DNA of 64,000 bases, taken from NCBI GenBank assembly GCA_947624645.1, contig CANQLG010000005.1:1-64000 (forward strand). The letters are read 5' to 3'. The translations under genes and the position numbers were made by a program. Each line of letters begins with the position of its first letter. The first letter of the stretch is position 1. Positions 27,382-35,451 of this stretch are shown here, piece after piece. The notes beneath the pieces are model-generated. The model did not search any database. It had not been told where the DNA came from and worked only from the letters and a program-made list of their open reading frames with translations. Source of the stretch: Candidatus Gastranaerophilales bacterium (GTDB lineage: Bacteria > Cyanobacteriota > Vampirovibrionia > Gastranaerophilales > Gastranaerophilaceae).

Positions 27382-28791
27382 TTACTTTGTGTTTATACTA
27401 ATCATATAATTTTCTAAGCTCTTTTTTATTGATAATGCAGCCTTTTTTTGAAATTCTTCTTCTTGCAGTTTCAGATATTCTTCAGGATTTATCATATAAG
27501 CAATTTCCACTAAAACTGATACCGGATTTGTCGAACGATTAAGTGCAAAACTCGATTTATGAACTCCGTTATCTTTAAGATTTAAATCTTTAACAAGATT
27601 TTTTTGAATTATTTCGGCAAGCTTTTTTGCATTTTCGTTGTAATAATGAACTTCTGTTCCGTGCAACATATAGGGGTCTTTACCGCTTGGTAGGGCATTA
27701 TTATGTATGCTGATTGATATCATGGCATTATTATCTTTTGCTTTTTTTACCCTGTCATAAAGGCTGACTTTTGTATCATCAATTCTTGAATATGATACCT
27801 TTGCTCCGTCTGATTGTAAATAATTTATAAGGTATTTGCTTATTGCAAGGTTAATATCTTTTTCATTAATCCTTGTCGGCCCAATCGAACCTTTTTCACT
27901 TCCGCCATGACCTGCATCTACAAATACTTTTACATTTTTAAGCGGCGAATTTACATCAAACTCAGGAAGCTTTGCCTTTTTGAATATGAAATTTCCGTCT
28001 TCATAATATCCGTCATAACCTTGTATCGGGCTGTCATATCCAAAATTATGTTCGTAATTTGTTTTTTTTGAGCCGTCTTTATCTTCTTGTATTATGCCGT
28101 ATAATGTCAATTTTATGCTGTTTGCGTTTTGATTTAGTGTATACATTACGGGATGCGAAAGATAAAACTTGCTGTAATCATAATTTTCATCGGAATAATG
28201 TTTTATTTTTTTTAATGTAGGATTCATCTTCTTTTGCATTTGTATGGGGTCAATAATATTAGATTTATGAATCCAAAATTCTTTTATGGAATTTTCATCT
28301 ATTTTATAATAATCCCCCTTGTGACCCGTAAGGTATAATACAACATTTTTTTGTAAGTCAATGACCCTGTTTGAAGCTTTTGAGGGTTTCTCTCTTACGG
28401 TAGCTCTGTCATTTATTGTTTTTGAATATAGAACACTATCAGGGCTTTTTTGTATAAATTCACTTTTTACGGCTGGTTGTGCCAAGGGCTTATTTCTTGT
28501 TATTGTATAAATAACGGATTCAGAATTATTGTTATACTTTGAGGTTAATTTTATTTCGTTTTTTCCGTATTTTAAAGGAATTACGTGTACAAAAAAATTA
28601 TTATCCCATAACTTTACACTTTCGGAATTGATAAAAAAATCAGCACCTTTATCGGTATTTCCCATAAAATATACTGATGGTGCATTTATTGTTGTATTTT
28701 TTTGTGTGGGATAAACAACATCTATTTTTGCTTGAGCAAAATTTATAAATTGTATCAGTACCAAAAAGTAAAAAATAATGTTTCTTAGCAT
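27382..28791 (-). CDS. N-acetylmuramoyl-L-alanine amidase (Amidase_3) with SH3-like domain
   Basis: A 469-residue exported cell-wall hydrolase. A signal peptide (MLRNIIFYFLVLIQFINFAQA) is followed by a beta-rich domain (about 22-95) and an SH3b-like segment (about 125-175, DRATVREKPSKASNRVIDLQKN). After a linker comes the zinc-dependent Amidase_3 catalytic domain from about 285: FVDAGHGGSEKG (first zinc histidine), the glutamate in RINEKDINLAI, SISIHNNALPSG (second histidine) and the final VLVEIAYMINPEE glutamate. It cleaves the amide between MurNAc and the stem peptide, usually in daughter-cell separation. All catalytic residues are present. It is divergent from fixC by about 90 bases. Confidence 0.92.
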   Translation of the reverse strand: MLRNIIFYFLVLIQFINFAQAKIDVVYPTQKNTTINAPSVYFMGNTDKGADFFINSESVKLWDNNFFVHVIPLKYGKNEIKLTSKYNNNSESVIYTITRNKPLAQPAVKSEFIQKSPDSVLYSKTINDRATVREKPSKASNRVIDLQKNVVLYLTGHKGDYYKIDENSIKEFWIHKSNIIDPIQMQKKMNPTLKKIKHYSDENYDYSKFYLSHPVMYTLNQNANSIKLTLYGIIQEDKDGSKKTNYEHNFGYDSPIQGYDGYYEDGNFIFKKAKLPEFDVNSPLKNVKVFVDAGHGGSEKGSIGPTRINEKDINLAISKYLINYLQSDGAKVSYSRIDDTKVSLYDRVKKAKDNNAMISISIHNNALPSGKDPYMLHGTEVHYYNENAKKLAEIIQKNLVKDLNLKDNGVHKSSFALNRSTNPVSVLVEIAYMINPEEYLKLQEEEFQKKAALSIKKSLENYMISINTK

Positions 28792-28884
28792 GGTTATAGT
28801 TTAGTGTATATTACTTTAATTATCAAATAACTTTACAATGTAAACAGGTTGCTATAAGCGAAATAAAGATAGTATAATAAATAT

Positions 28885-30180
28885 ATGGAAAATAATAGAG
28901 CTGAAGTAATAATAGTAGGGGCGGGGCCGGCTGGTGTAAGTGCCGCAACAGTACTTGCAAGAGCAGGCAAAAAAGTTTTGCTTATAGATAGAGCCGATAA
29001 GGCCGGTGATAAAAATATGTTCGGCGGCTGTATTTATGCAAAACAAACGGCAGAAATTTTCCCACAGTTTTGGCAAAGTGCCCCCGTTGAACGCTCGGTT
29101 ACGGAACAAAAAATTGTTATGCTCACCGATTATGATTCTACTCAATATTCATACAGATATTCTTCAAAAGGTTCATATAAGGCTTTTACGGTAATACGTT
29201 CCAAGTGGGATAATTGGTGTGTTAAAGAAGCACAAAAAGCAGGAGCTTATTTCGCTCCTAAGACATTGGTAAAAGAGCTCCTTATTGAAAACGGAAAAGT
29301 TGTCGGGGTTAAAACCCAATTTGAAAATTATTATGCGGATATTGTCATAATTGCAGACGGAGTTAATTCTTTACTTGCAAAACAAATAGGATTAAGAAAA
29401 GAATTTAATGATGAAGATCTTACAATAAATGTTAAAGAAGTAATAAAACTTCATCCTGAACGTTTGCAAGACAGATTCCAATTGGATGAAAACCAAGGCT
29501 GTGCCGTCAGAATTTTGGGCGGGCCTTTAAAAGATATCTTTGCAATGGGATTTTTGTATACAAATAAAGATACTGTTTCAATCGGGTTAGGCGTATCTCT
29601 TGATGAATTAAAAAAGAAAAAAATCCCGATATATGAAATGCTTGAAGAATTAAAATCTCATCCGTCAATAGCACCTTACATTAAAGACGGAGAAGTTATT
29701 GAATACAGCGCACACATGATACCCGAGGGCAGTTTTAATAATATACCAAAAGTATATGATAACAGGGTTATGGTAATAGGTGATGCTGCAGGATTCGTTA
29801 ATAATATACATTTAGAGGGAACAAATCTTGCAATGTTGAGCGGCAGGCTTGCTGCCGAAACCGCAATATTTGCAATAGAAAAAGGTGATTTTTCTGCTTC
29901 AACTCTTTCTTTATATTATCAAAAACTTAAAAACAGTATTATTATTAAAGATTTAAGAACTCATAATAACACTGTTAAATTTATGAAAAAACATATTAAA
30001 ACACTTACAGGCTTATTGCCTGAAATTGCGTGCGATTTTTTTGAAGTATTATCAAGTGCCGATGAAATACCAAAAAGGGCAAAATACAGAAGATTGGTTT
30101 CCAAAATATTAAGGTCGGGGCTAATATTGAAGATGATACCTTTTGCATTTTTTGCTATGGAGAAATGTATAAAAAGATGA
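28885..30180 (+). CDS. fixC: FixC-like electron-transfer flavoprotein:quinone oxidoreductase
   Basis: A 431-residue FAD protein of the FixC/geranylgeranyl-reductase group. The dinucleotide-binding motif VIIVGAGPAGVSAATVLARAG and the RADKAGDKNMFGGCIYA segment open the protein. The FAD-ribityl motif VMVIGDAAGFVNN and the following GTNLAMLSGRLAAETA are FixC-like. In FixABCX systems it takes electrons from the FixAB flavoprotein to quinone or another acceptor. fixX follows with an ATGA overlap, which supports FixC over a true geranylgeranyl reductase. fixA and fixB are not adjacent. The ribosome site is weak. Confidence 0.88.
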   Translation: MENNRAEVIIVGAGPAGVSAATVLARAGKKVLLIDRADKAGDKNMFGGCIYAKQTAEIFPQFWQSAPVERSVTEQKIVMLTDYDSTQYSYRYSSKGSYKAFTVIRSKWDNWCVKEAQKAGAYFAPKTLVKELLIENGKVVGVKTQFENYYADIVIIADGVNSLLAKQIGLRKEFNDEDLTINVKEVIKLHPERLQDRFQLDENQGCAVRILGGPLKDIFAMGFLYTNKDTVSIGLGVSLDELKKKKIPIYEMLEELKSHPSIAPYIKDGEVIEYSAHMIPEGSFNNIPKVYDNRVMVIGDAAGFVNNIHLEGTNLAMLSGRLAAETAIFAIEKGDFSASTLSLYYQKLKNSIIIKDLRTHNNTVKFMKKHIKTLTGLLPEIACDFFEVLSSADEIPKRAKYRRLVSKILRSGLILKMIPFAFFAMEKCIKR

Positions 30181-30452
30181 ATATTAATGATAAACTTGCT
30201 ACATTAAAATATAATAAAAGTAATGAAAGTCATTTATCGGCTGATAACGATATATGCATGAGATGTCATGATAAACCTTGTACATATATATGTCCTGCTC
30301 AGGTATATAGCTGGGATGAGGAAAAATGTATTTTACATATAAGATATGAAAATTGTTTGGAATGCGGAGCTTGTAAAGTTGCTTGTCCAAAAAAGAATAT
30401 CATTTGGAAGTATCCGGAGCCTGAATACGGAGTAAAATTTAAAAACGGCTAA
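30177..30452 (+). CDS. fixX: FixX-like ferredoxin
   Basis: A 91-residue ferredoxin-like partner of FixC. I use the ATG at 30177, which overlaps the fixC stop as ATGA and begins MNINDKLATLKYNKSNESHL, like FixX. A start 12 bases upstream is also possible, because GGAG lies at 30159-30162. Cysteine clusters CMRCHDKPCTYICP and CLECGACKVACP carry the [4Fe-4S] ligands, and a conserved YENCLECG segment follows. It passes electrons from FixC towards the final acceptor. Confidence 0.9.
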   Translation: MNINDKLATLKYNKSNESHLSADNDICMRCHDKPCTYICPAQVYSWDEEKCILHIRYENCLECGACKVACPKKNIIWKYPEPEYGVKFKNG

Positions 30453-30468
30453 TAAGAAAGAGGTAAAA

Positions 30469-30861
30469 ATGAAAGAAGAATATAATAATAAGCAAAGAAG
30501 ATGGTATGATAAAGATCCTATTTTATCACGCTCAATGCAGACTTTAGAAGCTTCGGATGATGAAACTCAAATAAAAGTTGCTTTAAATTTAATAAAAATA
30601 ATTGTCGAACATAATCTTGCATTCAGTGAATATACGGATGTTAATGAGATAATAGATGCGGTGGAAGAAGGTATGGATACACGTGCCAATTCCAGATGGT
30701 ACGATATAGACAGAACCGTTAGGGCTGCAATAAATATGCTGCAAAATTCTCCCGAAGAAACTCAAAAAATTGTGGCAAAAGAAATGGCAAAGATTGTCAT
30801 TGATAAAATCAAGGAAGATAAAGATATAGAAGCTTTAAAACATGAGCAAGAACAAGAATAA
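30469..30861 (+). CDS. Hypothetical protein with two copies of an RWYD helical module
   Basis: A 130-residue protein built of two related modules. Residues about 10-48 (RRWYDKDPILSRSMQTLEAS, then DDETQIKVALNLIKIIVE) align with about 75-115 (SRWYDIDRTVRAAINMLQNS, then PEETQKIVAKEMAKIVID). Each has an R-W-Y-D start, a helix, an E-x-Q turn and a second amphipathic helix. There is no signal peptide, membrane helix or known motif. It starts 16 bases after fixX with an AGAGG ribosome site and lies nine bases before recJ, so it is part of the same run. Function unknown. Confidence 0.78.
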   Translation: MKEEYNNKQRRWYDKDPILSRSMQTLEASDDETQIKVALNLIKIIVEHNLAFSEYTDVNEIIDAVEEGMDTRANSRWYDIDRTVRAAINMLQNSPEETQKIVAKEMAKIVIDKIKEDKDIEALKHEQEQE

Positions 30862-30870
30862 GATATAAAA

Positions 30871-33276
30871 ATGTCATTACAAAAAAAGTGGATTACAAAA
30901 GATAATGAGGTAACAGAAGAACTTATTGACAGCTGCGATGGGAATAGAGTTCTTGCTGTTTTGCTTAAAAACAGGGGGATTGATACTCCCGAAAAAATTT
31001 ATAAGTTTTTAAATCCGCTAAAGGCTGAATTTATCAATCCCGATGTATTTGTAGATATGGAAAAATCGGTTTCACGAATTGCTGATGCCGTAAATAACAA
31101 AGAACATATAACAGTATACGGAGATTTTGATGCCGATGGTGTTACATCAACTGCGATTTTGTTTTTGACTTTAAAAAAAATCGGTGCAGATGTTGATTAT
31201 TATTTGCCTGATAGGGCAACGGAAAGCCATGGGCTTAATACTAAAGCACTTGTAAAAATTATATCCAAACAAAAAACAAAACTTATTATAACGGTTGATT
31301 GCGGAATTTCTAATGTAAATGAAGTTAATTTCGCATCGGGATTTAAAACGGATGTAATAATAACCGATCACCATGAGGCTCCCGAAATATTGCCAAAAGC
31401 ATTTGCTGTAATAAATCCCAAAGTGAAAGATGCTATTGATGCCAATCTTGATTTGGATAAGATAAAAAGTTTAAGTTATTTGGCAGGAGTAGGTGTCGTA
31501 TTTAAACTTGTATGTAAACTCCTTGAAAAATATAAATGTGAAGAATATATTCATGAATTATTGCCTTTAGTAGCGGTGGGAACAATTGGAGATGTTGTTG
31601 AACTTTTAGATGAAAACAGAAGCCTTGTTTCCATGGGGTTGGAACTTATAAAAAAAGGTGCTCATAAGGGATTACAAAAACTGCTTGAAAGTGCTTCCGT
31701 TGATGATATAACAAAAATTACATCAGAAACGGTTGCTTTTACGGTTGTCCCCAGATTAAATGCGGCAGGAAGACTTGATTCTCCTCAAAGTGCTATTACT
31801 TTGCTGATTTCTGACAATGATGCCGCTATTGAAAATTCGGTTAAACATTTAAATGAGTTAAATACGCTAAGACAAAATTTGTGTGAAGAAACGTTTTTAT
31901 CAGCAAAAAAAATGTATGAGGCTGACATAAATAATAATAAAACAAGTATAATTATGCATAATTCCGAGTGGCATTTGGGTATTATTGGAATTGTTGCATC
32001 AAAGCTGGTTGAAACATATAATAAACCCGTTTTTTTAATGACAACTGATACAATAAATCCGAATATTATAAGATGCTCCTGCAGAAGTATATCGGGAATT
32101 AATATTCATAATGTTTTATCCGAACATAAAGAATTATTTGAGGGATTCGGCGGACACAAAATGGCTGCGGGTTTTTCATTTAATAAGGATAAAATAACGT
32201 TCGAAAACTTTAAAAAACTGCTTATTCAAACCTTAGAAGAACATTCACAGGGATTTGATTTATCAGTTTCGGTTGAGGCTGATATGGTATTGGAACCTTG
32301 TGATATTAATGTAAAAACAGTGGAATTAATTGATAAAATGCAGCCCTTTGGCGCAGGAAACCCTCCACCGTTATTTATTATGAATAACCTTGTTTTAAAT
32401 AGTTACAAAATGATGGGGCAAAATGCCAATCACTTAAAGATGTTTGTATCAAAAAACTCTTTAAACCCATTGGAATGTGTTAAATGGAATTGTTCCGAGT
32501 TTAATATTCCTGTTAATTCGCAATTGGATATTTTATTTTCTTTAAAACTCAATTTATTTAACAATAATACGATTGTTCAATTAATTTTGTCCGATATACA
32601 CACTGCTGCATTAAAAAAGACCGATATCAGGCTTTTGGATCACAGAAATAAAAAGAATATTTTAATGCAGGTGTTGGATTTTATTTTATCAACGAAAAAA
32701 TCAACGGCAATATTTTTAGAAAATCCGAATCTTAAAAAGAAATTAAATTTGCCTGAAAATATTGAAAATAAAATATTTTCTTCGGATAATATCCCCGAAA
32801 ATACGGAACAGATTATGTTTTTTGACTGCCCAAACAGTGTTAAAGACTTTTACAGAATATTAAAATATACCGATGCAAAGATTGTTCATTTGATGAATTT
32901 TGATATTAGCCAAGTACAGGAAGATGATTTTATATCAAAATTATCAGGTATGATAAAATATGCTCTGACTCATTTAGATGGTAAATTTAGTATAAAAAGG
33001 GCATCTTGTGCATTGGGTGTTGATAAGGAAATATTGGAATGTGCGCTTAATCTTTTGGAAAATACAGGTATGCTTCAAGTTGAACATATTGATGATAATG
33101 AATATAAAATTTTATCTATAAGTCCGATTGAATTATCAAAAATAAAAAATGATGATATGTACTTTACTTTAGATGAAATGATTAAAAATATAAATGATTT
33201 CAGGTCATATTATCTTAATTCTTCAACAGAAGCAATTAAAGCAGATATAGACGGAGAGTTAAAGCTTGAACTATGA
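30871..33276 (+). CDS. recJ: Single-stranded-DNA-specific exonuclease RecJ
   Basis: An 801-residue 5'-3' ssDNA exonuclease used in recombination and mismatch repair. The DHH-family motifs are in order: YGDFDADGVTST (84-94), TVDCGIS (141-147) and ITDHHEAP (164-171). The DHHA1 part with GIIGIVASKL and the glycine-rich GFGGHKMAAGF motif follows, and then the OB-fold. The protein is longer than the approximately 570 residues of E. coli RecJ. The extra C-terminal 230 residues have a different character and contain a helix-turn-helix-like stretch around 700-750 (KRASCALGVDKEILECALN). Its end overlaps the radical SAM gene by four bases (ATGA). Confidence 0.94.
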   Translation: MSLQKKWITKDNEVTEELIDSCDGNRVLAVLLKNRGIDTPEKIYKFLNPLKAEFINPDVFVDMEKSVSRIADAVNNKEHITVYGDFDADGVTSTAILFLTLKKIGADVDYYLPDRATESHGLNTKALVKIISKQKTKLIITVDCGISNVNEVNFASGFKTDVIITDHHEAPEILPKAFAVINPKVKDAIDANLDLDKIKSLSYLAGVGVVFKLVCKLLEKYKCEEYIHELLPLVAVGTIGDVVELLDENRSLVSMGLELIKKGAHKGLQKLLESASVDDITKITSETVAFTVVPRLNAAGRLDSPQSAITLLISDNDAAIENSVKHLNELNTLRQNLCEETFLSAKKMYEADINNNKTSIIMHNSEWHLGIIGIVASKLVETYNKPVFLMTTDTINPNIIRCSCRSISGINIHNVLSEHKELFEGFGGHKMAAGFSFNKDKITFENFKKLLIQTLEEHSQGFDLSVSVEADMVLEPCDINVKTVELIDKMQPFGAGNPPPLFIMNNLVLNSYKMMGQNANHLKMFVSKNSLNPLECVKWNCSEFNIPVNSQLDILFSLKLNLFNNNTIVQLILSDIHTAALKKTDIRLLDHRNKKNILMQVLDFILSTKKSTAIFLENPNLKKKLNLPENIENKIFSSDNIPENTEQIMFFDCPNSVKDFYRILKYTDAKIVHLMNFDISQVQEDDFISKLSGMIKYALTHLDGKFSIKRASCALGVDKEILECALNLLENTGMLQVEHIDDNEYKILSISPIELSKIKNDDMYFTLDEMIKNINDFRSYYLNSSTEAIKADIDGELKLEL

Positions 33277-34247
33277 TGTTTTTTAATAAAAAGAAAAAAT
33301 ATATAAGCTGCGATTTAATAGAACACGGATTAGATTTTTTTACGGACAGTATAAATTTTTGCTGCCGAATCCCGCCTACCGATAAAGGATATAAAAAAAT
33401 CATAGAAAATTACTATGGTGAAGTACTTGATTGGAAAAAATTTTTTAAGATAAAAAAAGAATACCGAAGACAAATGCAAAAGGGCAACATTATTCCCGAA
33501 TGTAAAGGGTGCATATATCTTCAGGAAAAGGAGTGGGATAATAAAGATTATATATCTTTTATAAATTTTAATAATTGGACAATATGTAATGAGCATTGTG
33601 TATATTGCTGGTTAAATGATGCCGATAAACCGCATCAAAAACAATATAATGTTTATCCTGTTATATTGGATATGGCAAAAAAAGGATATTTGAAAAAGGG
33701 CGGTCATATAACAATAGCGGGAGGAGAACCATCGGTTGCTCCCGAGTTTGATGATTTGATTCAATTGTTTATTGACTATGATTTGTCAAACATCAGGGTA
33801 CTTACAAATGCAACAAAATATAGTCCTATTGTTGAACGAGGCATAAAAGAGGGCAGAGTTAACATAGTTGTTTCCGTTGATTCGGGTACAAAAGAAACTT
33901 TTGTTAAAGTTAAACGTTTTGATTTCTATGATAAAGTTTGGGAAAATATTGCCAAATATGCTTTAGTTCAGCCTAAAGATGACAGAGTAAAAACAAAATT
34001 TATATTAATTCCCGATGTTAATGATACAAAAGAAGAAATTGATGCTTGGATAAATAAATCAATCAGCTCGGGAATAAAACATTTGGCATTTGATGTCGAG
34101 ATGATGTGGTATAACTCCAATAAAGATAACATCCCTAATCATATATATGAAATTGTAAATTATACGCTTGAAAAAATAAAGGAAAATAATTTGCAGGTTG
34201 AATTGATTGACAGGGGTTATATTCTTGCTAAAAATATAAAAAAATAG
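33273..34247 (+). CDS. Radical SAM protein
   Basis: A 324-residue radical SAM enzyme. The cluster motif is CNEHCVYC (Cys-x3-Cys-x2-Cys), followed by the SAM-binding segment HITIAGGEPSVAPEFDDL. Residues 1-100 form an unusual cysteine-containing N-terminal part (SCDLIEHG, FCCRIPP and ECKGCIYLQE) that might bind a second cluster. No C-terminal SPASM domain is seen. The order of the cysteines, with the extra ones first, is reminiscent of glycan-associated or uncharacterised radical SAM groups. The start overlaps recJ by four bases. The substrate is unknown. Confidence 0.85.
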   Translation: MMFFNKKKKYISCDLIEHGLDFFTDSINFCCRIPPTDKGYKKIIENYYGEVLDWKKFFKIKKEYRRQMQKGNIIPECKGCIYLQEKEWDNKDYISFINFNNWTICNEHCVYCWLNDADKPHQKQYNVYPVILDMAKKGYLKKGGHITIAGGEPSVAPEFDDLIQLFIDYDLSNIRVLTNATKYSPIVERGIKEGRVNIVVSVDSGTKETFVKVKRFDFYDKVWENIAKYALVQPKDDRVKTKFILIPDVNDTKEEIDAWINKSISSGIKHLAFDVEMMWYNSNKDNIPNHIYEIVNYTLEKIKENNLQVELIDRGYILAKNIKK

Positions 34248-34316
34248 TGTTTATATACAAAAGGTTAATTTTGCTTTTATAGAAATGTGTTATTTTCTAT
34301 ATGAAGGAGAAATAAA

Positions 34317-34667
34317 ATGAATTTAGTATTAAAATGGATTGCATATGCGCTTATAATTATGCTTATAGCTTGGGTAATCCCGGGGATAACGGTTACGGGA
34401 TTTTTAAGCGCCCTTTTTGTAGTTGTAATGATAAGTATAGTAAACTTATTTATAAGACCCTTGGTACAATTAATATCATTACCTTTGAATGTTTTTACAC
34501 TGGGATTATTCAGTTTGGTAATAAATGCTTTATTATTTTTATTAGTTGCTAAATTATCACCAGGATTTCAAATTGACGGATTTTGGAACGGATTTTTCGG
34601 CGCAATAATATTATCAGTGGCAACTCCTCTGATAGACAAAATAAATGTAAGAAAATCTCAATCATAA
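34317..34667 (+). CDS. YvlD-like/superfamily IV holin-type small membrane protein
   Basis: A 116-residue protein with four hydrophobic segments (about 6-24, 28-50, 52-80, 88-108) matching the YvlD/DUF360 family, which database names call phage holin superfamily IV. The marks are LAWVIPGI-type and NLFIRPLVQLISLPLNVFTLGLF motifs. No phage gene is near, so the holin label is inherited. It is likely a chromosomal inner-membrane protein with an envelope-stress or unknown role. An AAGGAGA ribosome site precedes the ATG, and it lies upstream of the aquaporin gene. Confidence 0.88.
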   Translation: MNLVLKWIAYALIIMLIAWVIPGITVTGFLSALFVVVMISIVNLFIRPLVQLISLPLNVFTLGLFSLVINALLFLLVAKLSPGFQIDGFWNGFFGAIILSVATPLIDKINVRKSQS

Positions 34668-34732
34668 GAATGGTTTATCGTATGGGGAAAAATGTTAAAC
34701 TTAGTTCGGTCTTTTCAAATGGAGGTTAATAT

Positions 34733-35377
34733 ATGAAAGAAAATTTGAAAAAGTATTTAACGGAGCTTATAGGAGCATTTTTCCTCGTATTGACGGTGGC
34801 AAGTACTGCTTTATTAGGTTCTGAAGGAGTGATAGCTCCATTGGCAATTGCTTCAGCGCTTATGATTATGGTATATGCAGGAGGACATATCTCAGGCGGA
34901 CACTATAATCCTGCCGTATCTTTAGCCGCAGCCATAAGAGGTGTACTATCGTGGAAACAATTAATCCCTTATATCATTGCACAATGTATCGGCGGTGTTT
35001 TGGCTGTTCTGATATTCGGATTAATGGCAAAAGGTTCAATAATAGTAATTGAACCTGCTAACTTTAATCTTAAGGGATTATTGATTGCTGAAATTTTATT
35101 TACCTTTGCTCTTTGTTATGTGGTATTACAAACAGCTACAACAAAAAATACGGAGGGTAATTCTTATTATGGTTTGGCAATCGGTTTTACCGTTTTAACA
35201 GGTGCATTTGCCGTTGGCGGAAGTCTTTGTGCCGGTGCATTTAATCCTGCCGTTGCATTATCGGTAGGTATGCTTGGTATTATACCTGTTTCTTTGGTAA
35301 TTTGGACAATTGCAGCCAACCTTATAGGCGGGATACTCGCAGCTATTGCTTTTAAATTAACTTATACAGAGGAATAA
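34733..35377 (+). CDS. Aquaporin/MIP family channel
   Basis: A 214-residue six-helix channel with both NPA boxes intact: HYNPAVSLAAA at about residue 60 and AFNPAVALSVG at about 177. Conserved helix residues GGHISGGH precede the first box. It conducts water or small neutral solutes across the inner membrane. The subclass, AqpZ or glycerol facilitator, cannot be fixed without aligning the selectivity filter. It has a TGGAGG ribosome site nine bases before the ATG. A strong terminator follows. Confidence 0.93.
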   Translation: MKENLKKYLTELIGAFFLVLTVASTALLGSEGVIAPLAIASALMIMVYAGGHISGGHYNPAVSLAAAIRGVLSWKQLIPYIIAQCIGGVLAVLIFGLMAKGSIIVIEPANFNLKGLLIAEILFTFALCYVVLQTATTKNTEGNSYYGLAIGFTVLTGAFAVGGSLCAGAFNPAVALSVGMLGIIPVSLVIWTIAANLIGGILAAIAFKLTYTEE

Positions 35378-35399
35378 TTTAGAAGCTATACTTAAAATT

Positions 35400-35432
35400 A
35401 AAGAGTGAATTCCATAATGGAGTTCACTCTTT
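35400..35432. terminator. Bidirectional terminator between aquaporin and leuS
   Basis: A 15-bp stem AAAGAGTGAATTCCA/TGGAGTTCACTCTTT with one G-T pair, a TAA loop and flanking A/T runs. It ends both the plus-strand aquaporin and the minus-strand leuS transcripts. Confidence 0.85.
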
Positions 35433-35451
35433 ATTATTGCAATTATTTTTA

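Noticed and set aside
28885-30180. Geranylgeranyl reductase
   Set aside because: The fold is shared, but the ATGA-coupled fixX gene and FixC-like FAD motif context favour FixC.
34317-34667. Phage holin suggesting a prophage
   Set aside because: The YvlD-like family carries a holin name in databases, but no phage gene, integrase or attachment site is near.
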